A stretch of 24,688 nucleotides of DNA from an uncultured Flavihumibacter sp. (GTDB lineage Bacteria; Bacteroidota; Bacteroidia; Chitinophagales; Chitinophagaceae). The DNA lies in assembly GCA_946482545.1 (NCBI GenBank), contig CAMLRX010000075.1, forward strand, positions 1-24,688, read 5' to 3'. The position numbers and the translations under genes are program-made. Numbering within the stretch: the first letter of the stretch is position 1; the number at the start of each line of letters is the position of its first letter. Below are positions 15,494 to 22,557 of the stretch, in pieces. The notes beneath the pieces were generated by a model. It ran no database searches and had not been told where the DNA came from. It saw only the letters and a list, made by a program, of their open reading frames with translations.

Positions 15494-18400
15494 TTAGAAG
15501 GTGATGGCAATATTTCCGCTGATGGTACGGAACATGGGGTAAGAATGCACGTCGAACTTCAGCGTGTTAGCGTCCACACCATCCTGGTTACTGCCTGTTT
15601 CAGGACTGTACCCGGTGTATTTGGTCAGCATCAGCACATTCCTTGCCACCAGGCCTACCCGCACATTTTGTAATTGCAAGGCGCCTATTTTCCAGCCTTT
15701 GAAATCGTAGTTCAGGCCAAGTTCGCGCAGCGCGAGGAAATCAGCATCTTCCACGAAAAACTCGTTGTTCCATTCCTTGAATTTGGTGTAATAACGTTCC
15801 GGCTTGCGCTGGTGGTAAGGCTTACCCGACTGGTCCACTTCCTCACTGGCCGTGGTATAGCGGCGCGTGTGGTTGTAAGTCTGGCCGCCATTCTGCCAGG
15901 ACAGCAAAGCAAAAAGATTGAACCCTTTATAAGTAACATTGTTGCTGAAGTTCATATTGAAATTTGGGTTCACGTTCCCGATGTACCTGTTCACCGGCAC
16001 ACCTTTATCGGTCATGATGTACACGGGTTCTTCTTCTGGTGTTCCGATCTGTGCACGGCGCACGATATAACCTTCGTTGTTGACTACGAACACATCAGCA
16101 GCATTGGTACCGGCAGGCACCTGGTTGGCCACATCCTCCAGAGTTCTGGCCCACACACGTCCATACAATGTTCCGAAAGTAAGTCCTTCTTCTATGCGAA
16201 ATATCCCTGCTGAAACGATGGCGTAGCCGGACCGGTTGAGTTTGGAAACGGTTTGCCTGTTGCGGTCGAAGGTGATGCTGGCATCCCATATTGTATTTTT
16301 GGTTTCTACCACTGTTCCGCGCAAAATAAACTCCAGTGCGGAAGTCTTGATTTCAGCCGCGTTCTGGTACTGTAAAGAAGCGCCGGTAATGGCGGAAACA
16401 GGAACGGGAAGAATGAGATCCTTACTGGTACCACGTGCGTAGTTGACGGTGAACTGGAAACGCTTCGCGAAAGCGATGTCCATTCCAATCTCCGCTTCCT
16501 GGTTCACCGATGGCCGGAGTGATTTATTCCCCAAAGTAGATTGCGCGCCAATACTTCCGTTCACAAAACTGAAGGTTTCATACTGCGCCTCGAATGGCGG
16601 ACGCAGTCCGGAAGTACCATAAGCGCCACGCAATTTCAGTTCATCGATCCCGGGAATACGGAAGTCTTCCGTTACCCGCCATGCGCCTGCCACACGATAA
16701 AATGTTTTCCAGCGTACATCCGCCCCGAAGAGTGATACACCATCCCTGCGCACGAGGGCATCCAGGATGTATTTGCCTTTGTAATCGGTGGAGAAGATAC
16801 CGGAATAGTTGTTGGCTACCGTTTTGCTCATAAATGAACTGGTATTCTGTTGTGCAGCCTGTGCCAGGTTGGTCACATCCATGCCGAGTACGGCGAGGTT
16901 ATTCCCGGAACCAGACAAGCTCTCGTAAGTAGCCGATTCATAAAGGTACTGCCCGCGGATACGGTTGTTGAAGTCGCCCAAACGGAAGGTTTGCGTTACA
17001 TCAAACTGGATGGTCTGCGCCAGTTCGGAAGCATTGGTGCGACTAATGGAACCTGTGCTGGTTAGCGTAGGATCACTCACCTGCAACTTTCCTCTCGGAG
17101 AAAGGAAGAAACTTTGTGTATTGGCCTGATCCAACCCATAAGAAAGGTCGACAGTAGTATTTTTCAGCGGTTGGTATTGCAAGGCATAGTTGCCCAGGAA
17201 GCGTTGCCTTTTGCGTTCGGCCCTGGAATTGGCGATATCATACAGCGGGTTACCGATAAGCGCATTGATCTTATTGGGGTTTACCAGGTAAGGCGTACCA
17301 TCTTTGTTGGGCTGAAGGAGATCGGCGTTGGGGTCACTTTGCATCAGGTTGCTCCATACGCCACCGCCACGTGTATCCACATTCGTGTAGGCGTACAGGT
17401 TGGATGTACGGAACTTTATTTTATCGCTGATGGTATAATCGAGGTTCACCTTCACGTTGGTACGCTCCTGCCCATCGGTGAGCAATACCACACCCGCTTC
17501 ACGCGTATTCTGAACAGAAGCGTACACTGAAGCTTTTGCGTCTTTGCTTTTCCCTGTAAAAGAAAGGTAGTTGGTGATGTACTGCCCTGCACGGAAGAAC
17601 TGGTCCATCTGATCGATGGTATTGGGATATGGATTGTCGATGATGCCGTCCGGATCAGGCTTTGTGTAGTTCACTGCGCCGTTTTCCACCATATAATTGG
17701 TGGCGCCCGATCTTTCCGGCACAAAAGCCACGGCGCTCTTGCCCACTTCCGTGCGGAAGTTCACCTGTGTTTTTCCGGCTTCCATACGTTGTCCGCGTTT
17801 GGTGATGATGTTGATTACGCCATTAGCAGCGCGGGAACCATAGAGTGAAGAACCTGCGGCGCCTTTCACCACTTCGATGGAAGCGATATCCTCCGCGTTC
17901 AGGTCCTGCAGGTTTCCTTCTGTAAGAATACCATCGATGATGATAAGGGGATTGTTCGATCCGAAGATCTGTTTTGCGGCCCTCAACTGGATATTTGTTC
18001 CCGAGCCCGGTTCTCCCGTTTTATTGAGCCGAAGTCCTGCCACTTTCCCCTGCAACACGCCCGCGGCATCCGTTGCGGGCACATTCCTGAAGGCTTTCTC
18101 ATCGATTTTTTCAATGGAGAAAGGAACTTTTCGCTGCGACGTGGCGGCACCCACACCTGTCACCACCACATCCGACAACATCTTTACATCTTTCGCCAGC
18201 TTTATCTCGATAAACTCAGTGGTTATAGCCATGGTTTGTTCAACATATCCTACAGAACTCACGGTAACCCGAACATCACCCGTTGCATTGTAAGAAAGCT
18301 GGAACCGGCCCTCTGCATTGGTAGTAGCGGAAGGACCGGAGGAAAGCACAATACTTGCGCCTGTTACCGGACTTCCATCGGCCGCATCAGTAACACGTCC

Positions 18401-18496
18401 GCTCAGTTTTTTCTGCTGTGCTGTTACTGCGCCGCAACAACACACCATCAGTATCCATACAATTGAAAACTTCCGGCAAGCATCTCTAAAGTACAT
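15494..18496 (-). CDS. SusC/RagA-type TonB-dependent outer-membrane transporter (complete)
   Basis: 1000 residues. Signal peptide about 1-26; a carboxypeptidase-regulatory-like domain at about 30-103 (LSGRVTDAADGSPVTGASI, FEI-type ending); then the linker motif LSDVVVTGVGAATSQRKVPFS. The plug is at about 123-236, with GVLQGKVAGL, NPLIIIDGIL and SLYGSRAANGVINIITKRG, followed by a 22-strand barrel ending in SGNIAITF. It has no STN domain, so it is not wired to an anti-sigma factor; control is more likely at the transcript level through the promoter and operator half-site just upstream. It imports the oligosaccharide bound by the SusD partner 55 bases downstream. It is the first gene of the six-gene PUL operon. 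Confidence 0.96.
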   Translation of the reverse strand: MYFRDACRKFSIVWILMVCCCGAVTAQQKKLSGRVTDAADGSPVTGASIVLSSGPSATTNAEGRFQLSYNATGDVRVTVSSVGYVEQTMAITTEFIEIKLAKDVKMLSDVVVTGVGAATSQRKVPFSIEKIDEKAFRNVPATDAAGVLQGKVAGLRLNKTGEPGSGTNIQLRAAKQIFGSNNPLIIIDGILTEGNLQDLNAEDIASIEVVKGAAGSSLYGSRAANGVINIITKRGQRMEAGKTQVNFRTEVGKSAVAFVPERSGATNYMVENGAVNYTKPDPDGIIDNPYPNTIDQMDQFFRAGQYITNYLSFTGKSKDAKASVYASVQNTREAGVVLLTDGQERTNVKVNLDYTISDKIKFRTSNLYAYTNVDTRGGGVWSNLMQSDPNADLLQPNKDGTPYLVNPNKINALIGNPLYDIANSRAERKRQRFLGNYALQYQPLKNTTVDLSYGLDQANTQSFFLSPRGKLQVSDPTLTSTGSISRTNASELAQTIQFDVTQTFRLGDFNNRIRGQYLYESATYESLSGSGNNLAVLGMDVTNLAQAAQQNTSSFMSKTVANNYSGIFSTDYKGKYILDALVRRDGVSLFGADVRWKTFYRVAGAWRVTEDFRIPGIDELKLRGAYGTSGLRPPFEAQYETFSFVNGSIGAQSTLGNKSLRPSVNQEAEIGMDIAFAKRFQFTVNYARGTSKDLILPVPVSAITGASLQYQNAAEIKTSALEFILRGTVVETKNTIWDASITFDRNRQTVSKLNRSGYAIVSAGIFRIEEGLTFGTLYGRVWARTLEDVANQVPAGTNAADVFVVNNEGYIVRRAQIGTPEEEPVYIMTDKGVPVNRYIGNVNPNFNMNFSNNVTYKGFNLFALLSWQNGGQTYNHTRRYTTASEEVDQSGKPYHQRKPERYYTKFKEWNNEFFVEDADFLALRELGLNYDFKGWKIGALQLQNVRVGLVARNVLMLTKYTGYSPETGSNQDGVDANTLKFDVHSYPMFRTISGNIAITF

Positions 18497-18533
18497 AGAA
18501 GCTGTTTTGGTTGAAGAATGATTTTGATAACAC

Positions 18534-18565
18534 CAAAATTAAACGGGGCACACATGCGAATGAAA
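18534..18565 (-). promoter_or_regulatory. Predicted PUL promoter upstream of susC
   Basis: On the minus strand, TAATTTTG (18541-18534) fits the Bacteroidetes -7 consensus TAnnTTTG exactly. TTTC (18565-18562), 20 bases upstream, is one base from the -33 consensus TTTG. The predicted transcript would start near 18528, about 30 bases before the susC ATG. Confidence 0.55.
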
Positions 18566-18596
18566 AAAAGAGGCACAATTCTTGGGTTTTGGAAGC

Positions 18597-18605
18597 GGTA
18601 ACGTT
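18597..18605 (-). promoter_or_regulatory. LacI-type operator half-site upstream of the PUL
   Basis: GGTAACGTT is identical to half of the 18-base palindrome in front of the lacI gene. The partner half is degenerate. The site lies about 30 bases upstream of the predicted -33 box and about 100 bases from the susC start. Binding is inferred only. Confidence 0.4.
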
Positions 18606-18657
18606 CTCGGTGGAAATGCGTGAGTTGAAGTTGCTGAAAGGCTTTGTGATTAAGGTT

Positions 18658-18963
18658 TTCACGCAAAGACGCAAGGGAGCAAGGACGCAAAGTCCTGTGT
18701 GTTGGTAACAGGTTGAGGGAGCAATATTTTCTCAGGCCAGAAACAAAAAAAGGGCGCATCGAAACTGATGCGCCCTTAACAAGGCATTGCTCTATACTTT
18801 CAATAAAAATAAGTAACCCCTAAGCCACCTCTACACGAAACCGCTCACTCATCAGCCCTTTGCGTCGTAGCGCCGTAGCGAGCAATAACACCATCCATAA
18901 AAACCATCCCCTGCAAACACAAACAACGCCTTGCGTCCTTGCTCCCTTGCGTCTTTGCGTGAA
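18658..18963. repeat. Perfect 33-base inverted repeat pair enclosing 240 bases
   Basis: Bases 18658-18690 are the exact reverse complement of 18931-18963. Each arm is built of ACGCAAAG / ACGCAAGG-like words. The interior holds the terminator of the second GH127 gene and a weaker related fragment near 18859-18885. No open frame for a transposase and no clear target duplication are seen. It may be two opposed copies of a dispersed intergenic repeat or a small non-autonomous element. Diverged copies lie near 4772-4826 and 5216-5236. Confidence 0.7.
18743..18777 (-). terminator. Intrinsic terminator of the second GH127 gene
   Basis: On the minus strand, AAGGGCGCATC and GATGCGCCCTT pair perfectly over 11 bp around a six-base loop and run straight into a T-tract (TTTTTTTGTTT counting the last paired bases). 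It lies about 205 bases beyond the GH127 stop codon and upstream of the PUL promoter. This is the textbook form of a Rho-independent terminator in that direction. Confidence 0.88.
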
Positions 18964-18982
18964 CTAAACAATCGCGTGAAAC

Positions 18983-21019
18983 CTACTGCACCACCGGAAA
19001 CTGGCTTATCCGCAAAGTTGTACACCCATAAGGCACCAGCACAATTTCCTCTTCTTTCGTTTCTTTCAGGTAACGTATAGGACTATACGGAACCGCCCCC
19101 GCCGTCTCATTGTAAATTTTCCATTCCGGTATACGCTTTCCTCTTGTCCTGATCTCTACCGGCGCCTGCTTCAATGTCCATGGATTCTTTCCTGCCATCC
19201 CTTTCACTTCCACTTTAAAGGATTTATCCAGTTCTTTCAACGCCGCTTCACTGATCCCGAAGTTCCAGGGTGAACCGGGACGCACTTCACGATAACTTCC
19301 GTACCTGTCCGTTGCGGGCACATCTTTCCATTGCTCTTCAATTTTAAGGGCGTACACCAGCGGACCGCGTTCCACAGCGAGCGATTGATCGTACCAGCGT
19401 GATGTGGCCACTTTCATGGGCATCTCGAGTTCCACTACATCACCATTGCGCCATTCCCTGTGCATTTTCACCACCTGGCCACCATCGGGCTCCATAAAAA
19501 CGCTACCGTTTACGCGAATCAGCGCCTTTTTGCACCAGCCGGGAATGCGGAGGTGAAAGGGGAAAAGCGCGCCCCTGGGCATGTTCAGGGTAAACTTCAC
19601 TTTTTCCCTGAAAGGATATTCGGTTTCTTCTTTAAAAGTTACCGGCACATTGCCATTCACCACCACGGTTGCTTCAGAAGGCGCGTACATCAATGCGGCG
19701 GCGCCTTTATCGTGTGAAGCATGCCAGAGGTTCTGCACGAATTTGGGCCAGCCCTGGTGCATATTGGTGGTACAACATGGGAAACCGGTCAGCAATCCGA
19801 AACAGATATCGGTACCATCATAAGCGGTCACAAAATTGCGGTGGTGCCTGGTTACCATTACCTGGTTGGGTTGCTGGTAATACTGGCGCGCCATAAAATC
19901 GTCGGTAATCTGTGTGGGTAAAGCGTTGTAGGCGATACGTTCCAGGTGGTCCATCATTTCTGCATCACCGGTGATGGTCATCATGTTTTCTAGGGAGAAC
20001 ATCATTTCCACGGCGGAGCACAATTCAGACCCGAGGATGGGATCGCCTCCGCGGGTGAGTTCATCGGCACCGTAAAGTCCCATCGCCTGCCCCTGGTAGG
20101 TGCGGATGTCGGCGAAAGCTTTTTTAACGGAAGCCACCAGGGTATGGTCCTGGCTTTGCTGATAGTAGATGACTGGTGATTTGATGCCCTGTGCCAGGTT
20201 CACGCCATGAAATTTATAGGTAGTGGCGAGGTGGTTGGTATGCAGGAAAGTGTTTTTCCAGTCGAACACCTGTTTGTTCATCAGCTCAGCGAGTTCGAGC
20301 AGGAATTTTTCGCCGGTGAGGTTGTAGAGCCAGTAGGTCACTTCCAGGTTGTCGGCACCTCTTTGCGCGCCCCACCAGGAATAATGTCCCAGCGGTGTTT
20401 GCGGCAGCGTTTTGAGTTGGTAACGTGCGTAACGCAGCATCAGGTCGATCACGCGTTTATCGCCGGTACCTGTATAGTATTGCTGGAGTACTTTCAGCAT
20501 TACCATTTTGGGCCACCAGTCGCGGGCGCGGTCGCGCTGTAAACCGGGTTCGGGTTCCGGATCTTTTTCCGGCGGAATGGGGCCGAAATAACCATCTTCC
20601 ATCTGGTTGGCCAGGGACCATTCTACCCAGGGCTGCAACTTCTGTTGAAGCGCCTCATCGTCCAGGATGAAGGCGAGCGGAGCGAGTCCGTCGAGCCAGT
20701 ATGGCCCTCTTTCCCAAACATCGCCATCGCCACCGAGCCATCCATTTCTCTTGCCCAGTACGGAAGGATAGAGTTCGTCCAGTTGCCCGGTCATACCAGA
20801 CTTCATTTTCTGCAGGTTCTCCATCAGCCATCCTGCCGGTTTAATGGCGCCGAATGGTAGATTCAGATAAGGTTTTTCTTTTAACGGGGCCCTGTTCTGC
20901 AGGTAAGGGAGCGAGTCTGCCTTTTGTGGCGTACCATTGGCCGCCTGCACCGAACAGGTGAGCAGCCCCCCATAAAATACCGATGTAATTTTTCTCATTG
21001 TACGTTTGTTAAAAATCAT
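18983..21019 (-). CDS. Second, divergent GH127-type (DUF1680) glycosidase
   Basis: 678 residues with a probable signal peptide (about 8-27, ITSVFYGGLLTCSVQA). The N-terminal motif YLNLPFGAIKPAGWL and the barrel segments WERGPYWLDGLAPLAFIL, DWWPKMVMLKVLQQYY and ADNLEVTYWLYNLTGE mark the DUF1680 fold. The metal site is intact: E332-x-C334 in GSELCSAVE and adjacent C415-C416 in GFPCCTTN, equivalent to the zinc ligands and Cys nucleophile of GH127 enzymes; E320 is a candidate acid/base. It differs clearly from the GH127 enzyme at 5403-7361, so it likely acts on another linkage or sugar (beta-L-arabinofuranose or a relative). It has its own terminator and diverges from lacI across a 151-base region holding a perfect operator-like palindrome. 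ATG 20998 (residue 8) is an alternative start. Confidence 0.9.
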   Translation of the reverse strand: MIFNKRTMRKITSVFYGGLLTCSVQAANGTPQKADSLPYLQNRAPLKEKPYLNLPFGAIKPAGWLMENLQKMKSGMTGQLDELYPSVLGKRNGWLGGDGDVWERGPYWLDGLAPLAFILDDEALQQKLQPWVEWSLANQMEDGYFGPIPPEKDPEPEPGLQRDRARDWWPKMVMLKVLQQYYTGTGDKRVIDLMLRYARYQLKTLPQTPLGHYSWWGAQRGADNLEVTYWLYNLTGEKFLLELAELMNKQVFDWKNTFLHTNHLATTYKFHGVNLAQGIKSPVIYYQQSQDHTLVASVKKAFADIRTYQGQAMGLYGADELTRGGDPILGSELCSAVEMMFSLENMMTITGDAEMMDHLERIAYNALPTQITDDFMARQYYQQPNQVMVTRHHRNFVTAYDGTDICFGLLTGFPCCTTNMHQGWPKFVQNLWHASHDKGAAALMYAPSEATVVVNGNVPVTFKEETEYPFREKVKFTLNMPRGALFPFHLRIPGWCKKALIRVNGSVFMEPDGGQVVKMHREWRNGDVVELEMPMKVATSRWYDQSLAVERGPLVYALKIEEQWKDVPATDRYGSYREVRPGSPWNFGISEAALKELDKSFKVEVKGMAGKNPWTLKQAPVEIRTRGKRIPEWKIYNETAGAVPYSPIRYLKETKEEEIVLVPYGCTTLRISQFPVVQ

Positions 21020-21129
21020 ACACTTGCTTTATCTCCGATTTAAATTGTACATTGGGCCAACCACGCTGGCAGTGGCCCGGATAGATAAAAATAGAACGCA
21101 GCCGGATAAAAGCGCAGAACAGCCGAAAT

Positions 21130-21147
21130 AACGTTACCGGTAACGTT
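21130..21147. promoter_or_regulatory. Perfect 18-base palindromic operator for a LacI-family regulator
   Basis: AACGTTACCGGTAACGTT reads the same on both strands and has the central CG and length typical of LacI/GalR operators. It lies 23 bases before the lacI ATG and about 110 bases before the divergent GH127 start, so it could control both. It overlaps TAACGTTTG, a near-match to the Bacteroidetes -7 box, which suggests autorepression. Confidence 0.75.
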
Positions 21148-21170
21148 TGCAGAACAATGTGCCATCAAAT

Positions 21171-22178
21171 ATGAAACGACCCGTTACAATAAAAGACCTC
21201 GCGCACCAACTCAATATTTCCGTTTCCACTGTATCGAGAGCCCTGCGCAACGCGGCTGATGTAAACCCCGTTACCAAGAAACAGATCCTGGAACTCGCAG
21301 AAAAACTTCATTACCAACCGAACTATTTCGCACAAAGCCTGGTAAAGAAAAAAACGAGCATGATCGGCGTGATTGTTCCTTCCATACACTCCAATTACTT
21401 TTCAGAAGCGCTGAGTGGCATGACCGATCTCGCGCTGGAACAAGACCTCCACCTGATGATCTGCCAAAGCAACGAACGCGCTGATATTGAAAAAAGAAAC
21501 ATCAGAAAATTGCTCTCCTGCAACGTGGATGGCATGCTGGTATCCGTTTCAAAAGAAAGCAAGGACCCTTCAATATTCGACGCGGTAACCGAAGCCGGTA
21601 TTCCCGTCGTAATGTTCGATAGGATTATTCCCGGTTTCGAATGCAGCAAAGTAATTGTGGACGAATACGAAGGCGCCTTCAGGGCCGTTGAACACCTGAT
21701 TAAGAAAGGCTGCAGAACGATCGCGCACCTCGGGGGACCGAAAGAACTATCGGTTTCGCAGAACCGTAAAAGAGGGTATATCGATGCATTAAAGAAATAC
21801 AAACTTCCCATAGACGAAGAACTGATCATTCATTCTTCTGCATTTGAAGACAACGCGATGACCGCACTCCGTAAAATCCTCTCCTCCACCAAAAAGCCTG
21901 ATGCTATTTTCTTCGTGAACGATCTCTCCGCTGTGGCAGGCATCAAATACCTCCGCAACAAAGGTTACAATATTCCACAGGATATCCGCGTGGTGGGTTT
22001 CAACAATGATCCCGTAAGCGAAGTGGTGGACCCTTCCTTAACAACGGTGATGCAACCAGGCTATGAAGTTGGGAAACTGGCCATGGGTGTGCTCATAGAC
22101 CAACTTGCCACGGAAGGACTTCCCTTCAAAACCTACGAGTTGCGCACAAAACTTGTGTTGCGCCAGTCCAGCAGGTAA
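21171..22178 (+). CDS. LacI/GalR-family transcriptional regulator
   Basis: 335 residues from the ATG at 21171. The N-terminal helix-turn-helix is at about 4-24 (VTIKDLAHQLNISVSTVSRAL), followed by the hinge helix with the conserved minor-groove residues (YQPNYFAQSLVKKKT, about 48-62). A periplasmic-binding-protein-like effector domain runs from about 64 (MIGVIVPSIHSNYFSEALSG) to the end, with PVVMFDRI, CRTIAHLGGP, AIFFVNDLSAVAGIKYLR and VVGFNNDPVSEVVDPSLTTV, all standard for the family. The effector is probably a sugar released by the neighbouring enzymes. A longer frame would need a TTG start inside the operator, so the ATG is preferred. It diverges from the second GH127 gene and is co-oriented with the right-hand susC. 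Confidence 0.95.
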   Translation: MKRPVTIKDLAHQLNISVSTVSRALRNAADVNPVTKKQILELAEKLHYQPNYFAQSLVKKKTSMIGVIVPSIHSNYFSEALSGMTDLALEQDLHLMICQSNERADIEKRNIRKLLSCNVDGMLVSVSKESKDPSIFDAVTEAGIPVVMFDRIIPGFECSKVIVDEYEGAFRAVEHLIKKGCRTIAHLGGPKELSVSQNRKRGYIDALKKYKLPIDEELIIHSSAFEDNAMTALRKILSSTKKPDAIFFVNDLSAVAGIKYLRNKGYNIPQDIRVVGFNNDPVSEVVDPSLTTVMQPGYEVGKLAMGVLIDQLATEGLPFKTYELRTKLVLRQSSR

Positions 22179-22206
22179 CAGAAAAACACCCAATTCCCTT
22201 TCAAGA

Positions 22207-22234
22207 AACGTTCGGTAACGTTACCGGCAACGTT
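22207..22234. promoter_or_regulatory. Tandem LacI-type operator cluster upstream of the right-hand susC
   Basis: Three AACGTT half-sites occur at 22207, 22217 and 22229. AACGTTACCGGCAACGTT (22217-22234) differs by one base from the perfect palindrome in front of lacI, and AACGTTCGGTAACGTT (22207-22222) is an overlapping variant two bases shorter. The cluster starts 28 bases after the lacI stop codon and ends 14 bases before a predicted -33 box. Confidence 0.7.
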
Positions 22235-22248
22235 CTCTCCGCCTGTTC

Positions 22249-22278
22249 TTGGTTTTCATTGCAATACCGCTAATTTTA
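22249..22278 (+). promoter_or_regulatory. Predicted promoter for the right-hand susC
   Basis: TTG (22249-22251) and TAATTTTA (22271-22278) are separated by 19 bases. They match the Bacteroidetes -33 / -7 architecture with one mismatch in the -7 box (final G replaced by A). Transcription from here would leave a leader of about 270 bases before the susC ATG. Confidence 0.45.
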
Positions 22279-22557
22279 AATCAGCAATCCGGCGAACGAC
22301 CAACCAGTGCGCGCTTTGAAACGCCGGTAGTTTTTACCTTTTTCAGATCAACCCCTAACATCCTGAAGCGTAAAACAAAACGCCCATGGAGCTGGGAAAT
22401 TTCTCCGGAAGCCCGGACAGGCTCCCGGTTGGAATCTTATTGTCCAAAGAAGTAAATATTCAAAGACAAATTACATTTTAACGGAAATGCTCAAACGATT
22501 GTAACCGACTTCAGAAACTGGTCTCTAATTACCATTATTCATAACCAAAACGCAACT

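Larger units (their letters stand above)
18497..18982. other. Gene-free spacer between the second GH127 gene and susC
   Basis: These 486 bases carry no convincing gene. In minus-strand order they hold an outer 33-base repeat arm, a degenerate repeat fragment, the intrinsic terminator, the second repeat arm, an operator half-site and the predicted susC promoter. The terminator makes the PUL a transcription unit separate from the second GH127 gene. Confidence 0.7.
22179..22557. other. Non-coding region between lacI and the right-hand susC
   Basis: These 379 bases contain the tandem operators and the predicted promoter, then about 270 bases without a convincing gene. A 68-codon frame (22249-22455) overlaps the promoter and looks spurious. 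The long leader could carry post-transcriptional control, but I see no recognised riboswitch or strong hairpin. Confidence 0.6.

Noticed and set aside
18448..18759. A 103-codon minus-strand frame ahead of susC
   Set aside because: It spans the terminator, a repeat arm and the predicted promoter, and its product reflects repeat sequence.
21054..21078. GGGCCA / TGGCCC inverted repeat in the lacI-GH127 divergent region
   Set aside because: Short arms with a 13-base gap and no second copy elsewhere; too weak to call a regulatory site.
22249..22455. A 68-codon plus-strand frame
   Set aside because: It starts inside the predicted promoter and has no recognisable domain or ribosome-binding context.
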